NCBI GenBank assembly: GCA_964482405.1
Contig: CAYZXH010000009.1
Span: 1-46,947, forward strand
Direction: 5' to 3'
Length of the DNA stretch: 46,947 nucleotides
Source: Zestomicrobium sp964482405
Lineage (GTDB): Archaea > Thermoproteota > Thermoprotei_A > Sulfolobales > NBVN01
The position numbers and the translations under genes are program-made. The notes under the pieces are model-generated. The model saw only the letters and a program-made list of their open reading frames with translations, had not been told where the DNA came from and ran no database searches. Shown piece by piece: positions 41,276 through 46,947 of this stretch (within the stretch, counting starts at the first letter, position 1; every line of letters starts with the position of its first letter).

Positions 41276-42144
41276 TGTGGTTTAATAAGGAGAAAATCAG
41301 GTCTTTAAGAAGTAACGAGGTATTAAGACTCTTTCTAAAGCATAAGAGAGGTGTGGCGGGTCTCATACTCTTATCCTTCATGCTATTCATAGCGTTGACA
41401 GCTGACTTCATAGCACCTAAAAGGTTTGACGAGGTAGATCCTTCATCTCGACTACTGCCGCCATCTACGGAGCATATTTTCGGGACTGACCAGCTAGGTA
41501 GAGATATCTTCAGCAGAATAGTTTACGGTGCTCGAATAGCTTTATGGGTGGGTTTCTTAGTGGTTATGGTTGAGGCGGGTATAGGAGTCCCTCTAGGCTT
41601 GATAGCCGGGTATTACGGTGGGTCAGTAGATAAGTTAATATCAGCAATTACTGACATGCTCTGGGCTTTCCCTCCGATAATCTTAGCTCTAGCTATAGTG
41701 ACCATATTAGGTCCTGGACTAACGAACGTCGTTATAGCGGTCTCCATAGTTAGCTGGGCACCCTACACGAGGGTTGTAAGAGCTAAGACTCTCTCAATAA
41801 TGAGCAGAGAATTCATAACTGCCGCCAGAGCTGTGGGTGAGTCTAGCTTAAGCATAATGTTCAGGTACGTCCTACCCAATACCTTAGCCCCGATAATAGT
41901 CTTAGCTACGCTAACAATACCTTCAGCAATACTCTATACTACGGCGCTCAGCTTCCTAGGCTTCGGTGCTCAGCCACCAACTCCTGACTGGGGCGCCATG
42001 CTCAATGAGGGTAAAGACTACATATTTAAGGCGCCTTGGTGCTCTATATTCCCAGGACTATTCATAACTCTGACTGCGTTAAGCTTTAACCTACTAGGTG
42101 ATGCTTTGAGGGACGTTTTAGACCCTAAGTTGAGGCTTGAGTGA
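41275..42144 (+). CDS. Peptide ABC transporter permease, DppC type
   Basis: A 289-residue permease paired with DppB. It has the DppC/OppC marker HIFGTDQLGRDIFSRIVYGARIAL and the EAA-type loop SREFITAARAVGESSLSIMFRYVLPNTLAP near 185-210, followed by FLGFGAQPPTPDWGAMLNEG. ATG 41275 overlaps the previous stop (TGATG) and GAGGGCGGTG is upstream. With DppB it forms the channel of the importer. Confidence 0.94.
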   Translation: MWFNKEKIRSLRSNEVLRLFLKHKRGVAGLILLSFMLFIALTADFIAPKRFDEVDPSSRLLPPSTEHIFGTDQLGRDIFSRIVYGARIALWVGFLVVMVEAGIGVPLGLIAGYYGGSVDKLISAITDMLWAFPPIILALAIVTILGPGLTNVVIAVSIVSWAPYTRVVRAKTLSIMSREFITAARAVGESSLSIMFRYVLPNTLAPIIVLATLTIPSAILYTTALSFLGFGAQPPTPDWGAMLNEGKDYIFKAPWCSIFPGLFITLTALSFNLLGDALRDVLDPKLRLE

Positions 42145-43145
42145 TGCGAATGCCTGAAGTACTTCTTGTCGTGAGGGACTTACGGATATGTTATGAGACT
42201 AGCAGAGGCTGTGTTAAGGCAGTTGATGGGGTGAGTCTAGAGATTTATGCTGGCGAGACCTTCTGCTTAGTTGGTGAGACCGGATGTGGGAAGAGCACGT
42301 TAGCTCTAGCGATACCTAGACTACTACCCCCCAACGCGAAAATCTTAAGCGGCAACATACTATTCAAGGGCGTGGACCTGCTGAGAGTCAGCGGTAGTAA
42401 GTTGCAGGAGCTTAGAGGGAAGGAGATAGCGATGATTTTCCAAAACCCTATGACTTCCTTGAACCCTGTCCACAAGATAGGCTTCCAAGTAGCTGAGGTA
42501 CCTGTAACACACTTCAAGATGTCGTGGAGGGAAGCGCTAGCTACCGCGGTGAGGCAGTTAGGTAGGGTCGGGATAGCGGATCCCGACCTGAGGTCCAGGG
42601 ACTACCCACACACGTTTAGTGGGGGGATGAAACAGAGGTCTATGATAGCGATGATGACCACGTGTAAGCCCAGCCTACTAATAGCTGACGAGCCAACCAC
42701 AGCACTTGACGTCACAATACAAGCTCAGATACTTAAGCTACTTCACGAGCTTAAGAACGAGTACGGCCTCACACTACTGTTGATAACTCATAACTTCGGT
42801 ATAGTGGCTGAGGTATGCGATAGGGTTGGGGTAATGTATGCCGGGAAGATAGTTGAGATAGCTGACGTAACAGAAGTGTTTGAAGCCCCCCTTCACCCAT
42901 ACACTAAAGGACTGATAGATTGTGTGATAGCTAGAAGAAAATCAAAATCAAGGCTAAATCAAATACCTGGAACACCGCCCAGTCTCCTGAACCCGCCAAG
43001 CGGTTGCAGGTTTCACCCCAGATGTGCTTACGTTACACATAAGTGTGTGAGAGAAGAGCCTCAATTAATTGAGGTACGTAAGAATCACTTAGTAGCTTGC
43101 CACAACTATGAGAGAGTTGGTGGTGTTTCTTGGAGCTCCTCGTAG
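42144..43145 (+). CDS. Peptide ABC transporter ATPase, DppD type
   Basis: A 333-residue ATPase. Walker A is GETGCGKST near 40, Q-loop IFQNPMTSLNP, signature SGGMKQRSMIA (the canonical SGGQ is SGGM), Walker B LLIADEPTTALD and switch His in LITHNFGIV. The C-terminal oligopeptide-transporter domain ends with cysteines of the RFHPRCAYVTHKC type. The start is ATG 42144, overlapping the dppC stop; an ATG at 42150 is possible. Energises import with DppF. Confidence 0.94.
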   Translation: MRMPEVLLVVRDLRICYETSRGCVKAVDGVSLEIYAGETFCLVGETGCGKSTLALAIPRLLPPNAKILSGNILFKGVDLLRVSGSKLQELRGKEIAMIFQNPMTSLNPVHKIGFQVAEVPVTHFKMSWREALATAVRQLGRVGIADPDLRSRDYPHTFSGGMKQRSMIAMMTTCKPSLLIADEPTTALDVTIQAQILKLLHELKNEYGLTLLLITHNFGIVAEVCDRVGVMYAGKIVEIADVTEVFEAPLHPYTKGLIDCVIARRKSKSRLNQIPGTPPSLLNPPSGCRFHPRCAYVTHKCVREEPQLIEVRKNHLVACHNYERVGGVSWSSS

Positions 43146-44143
43146 TCGAGGATTTGAGGAAGTACTTCGAGTTTAAGAAGGGTCTCTTCGCTAAAAAACA
43201 ATACGTGCGAGCAGTCGACGGAGTTTCTTTCAGCGTTGAGAGAGGGACTACGTTAGGGGTCGTCGGTGAGTCAGGCTCCGGCAAAACCACTCTAGGGTTA
43301 ACTATCCTTAGGTTAATTGAGCCTACCTCAGGCAGGATCTTATTCAACGGTAGCGACGTAACACGTCTCAGTAAGGAAGAACTCAAGCATTTTAGGAAGT
43401 CTACGGGCATAGTCTTCCAAGACCCGTACTCCTCACTCAACCCGAGGATGAGAGTGAAGGAGATACTTGAGAGACCCCTGAAGATACATAGTAGCGAGGA
43501 TGAGAAGTCACGCGTTGAGAAAATAATCAAGACTTTAGAGGAGGTTGGCTTAAGCGCGGAGCACTTAATGAGGTACCCGCACGAACTCTCAGGCGGTCAG
43601 CAACAGAGAGTAGCTATCGCGAGAGCAATAATACTTAAACCGCTTCTAATCGTTTTAGACGAGCCAACCTCCTCTCTAGACGTGTCTGTTCAAGCACAGA
43701 TACTAAATCTACTATTAGATCTTCAAAGTAGACATGAATTGACTTACGTTTTCATTACGCACGACCTCCTCACAGCCAAACACGTCAGCGATTTCATTAT
43801 GGTGATGTACTTAGGTAAGGTTGTGGAGTACTCAACCGTGAAGGAAATCTTCAGCAATCCAATGCATCCATACACTGCCTCCCTCCTATCATCAATACCT
43901 ATACCAGACCCTAAGTTAAGGGGTAGGAAGCGTGTGAGCGTGGTTGGAGAGCCGCCAAGTCCTCTTAACCCGCCTAAGGGTTGCAGGTACCATCCTAGAT
44001 GTCCCTACGCCACAGATATTTGCGAGTTGAAGGAACCTGAACTACTTGAGCACAACAAGAAACACTTCGTAGCGTGTCATAGGGCGGGTGAGCTAAGTTT
44101 TAGAGAGTTTCTCGCGAACATGGATAGTTTTTTATCTGAATAA
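43130..44143 (+). CDS. Peptide ABC transporter ATPase, DppF type
   Basis: The second ATPase, 337 residues. Walker A is GESGSGKTT, Q-loop VFQDPYSSLNPRM, signature LSGGQQQRVAIARA, Walker B LIVLDEPTSSLDVS and switch His in VFITHDLLTAKHVS. The C-terminal domain carries a cysteine cluster (CRYHPRCPYATDIC). It starts at TTG 43130, inside the end of dppD by 16 bases, so the two ATPases should be made in equal amounts. Confidence 0.94.
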   Translation: MELLVVEDLRKYFEFKKGLFAKKQYVRAVDGVSFSVERGTTLGVVGESGSGKTTLGLTILRLIEPTSGRILFNGSDVTRLSKEELKHFRKSTGIVFQDPYSSLNPRMRVKEILERPLKIHSSEDEKSRVEKIIKTLEEVGLSAEHLMRYPHELSGGQQQRVAIARAIILKPLLIVLDEPTSSLDVSVQAQILNLLLDLQSRHELTYVFITHDLLTAKHVSDFIMVMYLGKVVEYSTVKEIFSNPMHPYTASLLSSIPIPDPKLRGRKRVSVVGEPPSPLNPPKGCRYHPRCPYATDICELKEPELLEHNKKHFVACHRAGELSFREFLANMDSFLSE

Positions 44144-44167
44144 TCTAGTATTAGCTTGGTGAGTTTA

Positions 44168-45520
44168 ATGGACCTCACTCTTCTCGAGGGTTTCGTTCAG
44201 GAAAGACTAACTAAGTATAAGTTTCCAAGTATGAGCATCGCTTTATTGAGGGATGATGAAGTAGTTTATTCTAGAGGCTTCGGTTTTCGGGACATCAGTG
44301 AGTCACTTCCAGCAACCCCTAACACCAACTACTGTATCGGTTCCGTGACTAAGGCTTTTACCGCAGCAGCGATCATGCAGTTAGTTGAGAAAGGCTTGAT
44401 AAGTCTCGAGGACCCTGTAAGTAGGTTTGTTGACGTCATAAAATCTGACGAAATAAAGATTCATCACCTGCTCTCACATACTTCAGGCATACCTGCTCTA
44501 GGCTACGCTGAAGCGTTAATAGATAGTTATTACGGGTTAAGTAATTACTGGCTACCCACAGCTACCCCGGAAGACGTGATAAGCTTCATGAGAGATTATA
44601 CTAAGTGGTTCCTCCACAGACCTGGCGAGAGGTGGTTCTACTTAAATGAGGGTTACGTCTTACTAGGTAAGATTATAGAGAGGGTTAGCGGGGTGAGCTA
44701 TGAGTCTTACATTAAGACCAACATACTAGATAAGTTAGGGATGAGGAAGAGTTACTTTACTAGGGAGGAGTACCTGAAAGATAATGATAGAGCAACACCA
44801 TATATCATAAACAAAGAGGGCAAGCACGTTAAGGTAGAACCCGTCTTCGGGATCTCGGCTGACGGCGGTTTATTCAGTAACGTGATCGACTTACTCAAAT
44901 TCGTTAAAGCCTTGATTAACAAGGGCGTTCATGACGACGTGCAGATCCTCAGTAGAGACTCGGTTGCCTTAATGGAGAAGGCCTTCACTAAATTACCTTA
45001 TGAGACCCCAGTAGCGGATTCCTACGGTCTCGGCTTAATAATACGCCACGACTTCTTCGGTCGTAAGTTAGTCGGTCATAGCGGGTCTGTGCTGGTCTAC
45101 ACGGCTTACGTAGGTTACGTGCCTGAGGAGAGGGTAGGTGTGGCTATCTTATCTAACGCGTCGGGCTACCCACTATCCCTTATCGGCGGGTACGCACTAA
45201 CCATATTACTAGGGAGGGATCCCGAGAAAGAACTCCATTACGTGTTAACTGAGAGAATGTATGAGAAGTTAGTGGGGACCTATAAAAACTATAAGGAATC
45301 TGTTAGAGTACGTGTTAAGAGGGATGGGGATATGCTGTTCATGGAGGAAGATTCTAGTGATTCAAGCCCCGTACCCTTAGTACCGGAGAAGATATCAGGA
45401 GATTACGCTCTGTTCAAGATCTACACTCTAGCTAGTAAGATCCCCGTAGAGTTCTATATCAAGAATTCAGGAGAGGTCGTGATGATATACGATAGATACG
45501 AGTTACTAAAAACGAGCTGA
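44168..45520 (+). CDS. Serine peptidase of the beta-lactamase/S12 family, Pab87-like
   Basis: A 450-residue CubicO/beta-lactamase-class-C type hydrolase without signal peptide. The catalytic motifs are SxxK (Ser59-Val-Thr-Lys62), YxN (Tyr158-Leu-Asn160) and HSG (His304-Ser-Gly306). From about residue 355 there is a separate C-terminal beta-rich domain (LVGTYKNYKESVRVRVKRDGDMLFMEE) like the lipocalin-type domain of Pyrococcus abyssi Pab87, a cubic octamer that hydrolyses peptides with D-residues. ATG 44168 has GGTGAG upstream. It follows the transporter genes by 24 bases and is likely in the same operon, consistent with breakdown of imported peptides. Confidence 0.88.
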   Translation: MDLTLLEGFVQERLTKYKFPSMSIALLRDDEVVYSRGFGFRDISESLPATPNTNYCIGSVTKAFTAAAIMQLVEKGLISLEDPVSRFVDVIKSDEIKIHHLLSHTSGIPALGYAEALIDSYYGLSNYWLPTATPEDVISFMRDYTKWFLHRPGERWFYLNEGYVLLGKIIERVSGVSYESYIKTNILDKLGMRKSYFTREEYLKDNDRATPYIINKEGKHVKVEPVFGISADGGLFSNVIDLLKFVKALINKGVHDDVQILSRDSVALMEKAFTKLPYETPVADSYGLGLIIRHDFFGRKLVGHSGSVLVYTAYVGYVPEERVGVAILSNASGYPLSLIGGYALTILLGRDPEKELHYVLTERMYEKLVGTYKNYKESVRVRVKRDGDMLFMEEDSSDSSPVPLVPEKISGDYALFKIYTLASKIPVEFYIKNSGEVVMIYDRYELLKTS

Positions 45521-45550
45521 GATTGATTTCAAAAATACTGGATTTTCAGA

Positions 45551-46732
45551 TTACTTAATCCCTTTAAGGTAATTATAAGCTAACAATGCGTGCAACGCTG
45601 TCCCTAACCATAACACGTCCTCATCCACGTCGAATTTTGGGTGATGATGCGGGTATATTATGCCTTTCTCCTTATTCTTTATGCCGAGTGATATGAATGC
45701 GCCGGGGACTTCCTGAAGGTAGAATGAGAAATCCTCAGCACCCATAGTCATTAATGCTTCGGAAGTCTTCGTTATCTTACTAGCTACCTCCATGACGAAG
45801 TCGGCTAGTTCCGGGTTGTTGATTACCGGTGGGTAGAAAACCTCACTTAACTCCAGGGTTCCGTCACATTCCCACGCTAGTGAGTAGTGCTTGACTATAG
45901 ACTCTATTCTGGCTAATACCTTATTCCTCACGTTAATGTCAAACGTCCTGAGAGTCCCGCTGATTCTCACCTCATCAGGTATCACGTTACTTGCTTTACT
46001 GCCTTCAAACTTAGGTGTTGTTATGACGACCGGCGTTAACGCGCCCACATTCCTAGTGACTATTTTCTGTAGAGCGTTGTAGATGTCAGCGGCAGGGGCT
46101 GTAGGGTCTCTAGTTAGTTCTGGGTGTGCTGCATGACCCCCCATACCCTTGATCCTTATTATGAAGGAGTCTGCTGACGCGCACATAGGTCCTCTTCTAG
46201 TGGCTATGGTGCCTGCCGGCAGGTCAGACCAGACGTGAATACCGAATATCGCGTTGACGTCTTTCAGATATTCCTCCTCAACTATTTTCTTAGCCCCACC
46301 ACCTCCCTCCTCAGCGGGTTGGAAAATTAGTTTGACGGTCCCTCCTAAGTATTCTTTAATACTTGAGAGTATTTTAGCCGCACCTAACAACATGGCTACG
46401 TGAGCGTCATGACCACAAGCGTGCATTTTACCGCTGATCCTAGACTTATAAGGTACCTCATTCTCTTCCTGTATTGGAAGAGCGTCCATATCAGCTCTTA
46501 AAGCCGCAACACGATTCCCACCCCCCTTAATGAAACCTATCACCCCCGTCTCAGCAGCCCTAACGTACTCAATACCCATGCCCTCTAACTCCCTCATAAT
46601 AAGCTCCGAAGTCCTAAACTCCTCAAAACCTAACTCAGGGTACATGTGGATATTCCTCCTCAAACCAATCACGTAATCACTTAATGACTTAGATAGCTCA
46701 ATAATCTTAACCTCAACAGGATCTAACACCAT
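45551..46732 (-). CDS. M20-family amidohydrolase/carboxypeptidase
   Basis: A 393-residue zinc metallopeptidase of the M20D group (N-acyl-L-amino-acid amidohydrolase, hippurate hydrolase, carboxypeptidase). Metal ligands and motifs: ALRADMDALPIQEE near 75-90, MHACGHDAHVAMLLGAA near 105, FQPAEEGGGGAKKI, FGIHVWSDLPAG and a late MGAEDFSFYLQ. The central dimerisation lid (residues ~185-295) is present. ATG 46732 has GGTG upstream; GTG 46741 is an alternative. It is convergent with the S12 peptidase gene, and with D-aminoacylase completes an enzyme set for acylated or peptide-bound amino acids. Confidence 0.93.
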   Translation of the reverse strand: MVLDPVEVKIIELSKSLSDYVIGLRRNIHMYPELGFEEFRTSELIMRELEGMGIEYVRAAETGVIGFIKGGGNRVAALRADMDALPIQEENEVPYKSRISGKMHACGHDAHVAMLLGAAKILSSIKEYLGGTVKLIFQPAEEGGGGAKKIVEEEYLKDVNAIFGIHVWSDLPAGTIATRRGPMCASADSFIIRIKGMGGHAAHPELTRDPTAPAADIYNALQKIVTRNVGALTPVVITTPKFEGSKASNVIPDEVRISGTLRTFDINVRNKVLARIESIVKHYSLAWECDGTLELSEVFYPPVINNPELADFVMEVASKITKTSEALMTMGAEDFSFYLQEVPGAFISLGIKNKEKGIIYPHHHPKFDVDEDVLWLGTALHALLAYNYLKGIK

Positions 46733-46849
46733 ACTAAACACCTACTAAAGATAAAGAATTCCTGATAAAAACTTTTCACGAATGAAGCCTTTGATATGAC
46801 CTGGCGCATGAAGAACTCTAATTTCTAGGTCTTTACTAATCCTCACTGA

Positions 46850-46888
46850 CCTCCTCCCCGTCCTGAAGGGCGGGGCTTTCAGTTGTAA
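46850..46888 (+). repeat. IS200/IS605-type terminal hairpin with conserved 3' tail
   Basis: CCCCGTCC (46856-46863) and GGGCGGGG (46868-46875) form an 8-bp stem with one G-T pair and loop TGAA, preceded by CTGACCTCCT and followed by CTTTCAGTTGTAA. Hairpins of this shape with GACCTCCTCCCCG flanks occur at the ends of archaeal IS200/IS605 and TnpB elements. The 3' tail GGCTTTCAGTTGTAA recurs at bases 5-19. No transposase ORF is within the window, so it is a relic, a solo end, or the boundary of an element continuing beyond base 46947. Confidence 0.55.
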
Positions 46889-46947
46889 GTAGGGGTGAAG
46901 CATCAATACCCACGAAGTAGCGGATATTAACGTCGCGATTAGTAGTA

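Overview
The window looks like chromosomal DNA from a hyperthermophilic, anaerobic, peptide-fermenting archaeon of the Thermoproteota (Crenarchaeota), most likely near the Desulfurococcales. This rests on archaeal-type TyrRS and AsnRS, ferredoxin-linked indolepyruvate oxidoreductase with ADP-forming acyl-CoA synthetase, the archaeal riboflavin reductase (ArfC type), hexulose-phosphate synthase, Thr-rich surface proteins, frequent GTG and TTG starts, AGA/AGG-rich codon use, AT-rich TATA promoters and many leaderless or TGATG-coupled genes. The genus cannot be fixed from sequence alone. There is no rRNA, recognisable tRNA or CRISPR array.

Layout. 1-4.3 kb: a tight three-gene operon of unknown function (Rossmann-like soluble protein, a 10-TM protein with a long coiled-coil tail, and an all-helical protein with a PH-like N terminus). 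4.3-8.9 kb (minus): AcdA-type acyl-CoA synthetase alpha, IorA, IorB and a HAD phosphatase, an arylpyruvate oxidation operon. 9-12.6 kb: PRTase, metallo-hydrolase, two divergent ribbon-helix-helix regulators around repeat-rich DNA, a GC-rich structured element, TyrRS and an FlK-like thioesterase. 12.7-16.8 kb (minus): an ECF-type vitamin transporter (T, AA, S), preceded by a threonine-synthase-fold protein that has lost its PLP lysine and carries a C-terminal winged helix. 16.9-24.8 kb: Nudix hydrolase, AsnRS, biotin-dependent carboxyltransferase and its divergent biotin carrier, a nucleotidyltransferase, an amidohydrolase overlapping the riboflavin reductase, and glyoxylate/hydroxypyruvate reductase. 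24.9-29 kb: alpha/beta hydrolase, a surface-anchored beta-helix protein and glycerate 2-kinase. 29-36.8 kb: a second ECF transporter, split around a medium-chain dehydrogenase and a purine nucleoside phosphorylase, followed by a purine-type deaminase and hexulose-6-phosphate synthase. 36.9-46.7 kb: D-aminoacylase, a complete Opp/Dpp peptide ABC transporter, a Pab87-like S12 peptidase and an M20 amidohydrolase. The last 100 bases carry an IS200/IS605-type terminal hairpin whose 3' tail also appears at base 1.

How the genes fit together. The core is peptide and amino-acid catabolism: import by Opp/Dpp, hydrolysis by S12, M20 and D-aminoacylase enzymes, oxidation of aromatic 2-oxoacids by IorAB, and ATP formation by the ADP-forming synthetase. 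A second theme is nucleoside and vitamin salvage: two ECF systems, PNP, deaminase, PRTase and HPS. The best candidates for something undescribed are (a) the amidohydrolase fused by overlap to ArfC, a candidate for the pyrimidine deaminase step of archaeal riboflavin synthesis; (b) the PLP-less threonine-synthase/winged-helix protein with triple TATCAA repeats in front of the ECF operon; and (c) the unknown operon at 0.1-4.3 kb. These functions are inferences from context and motifs.
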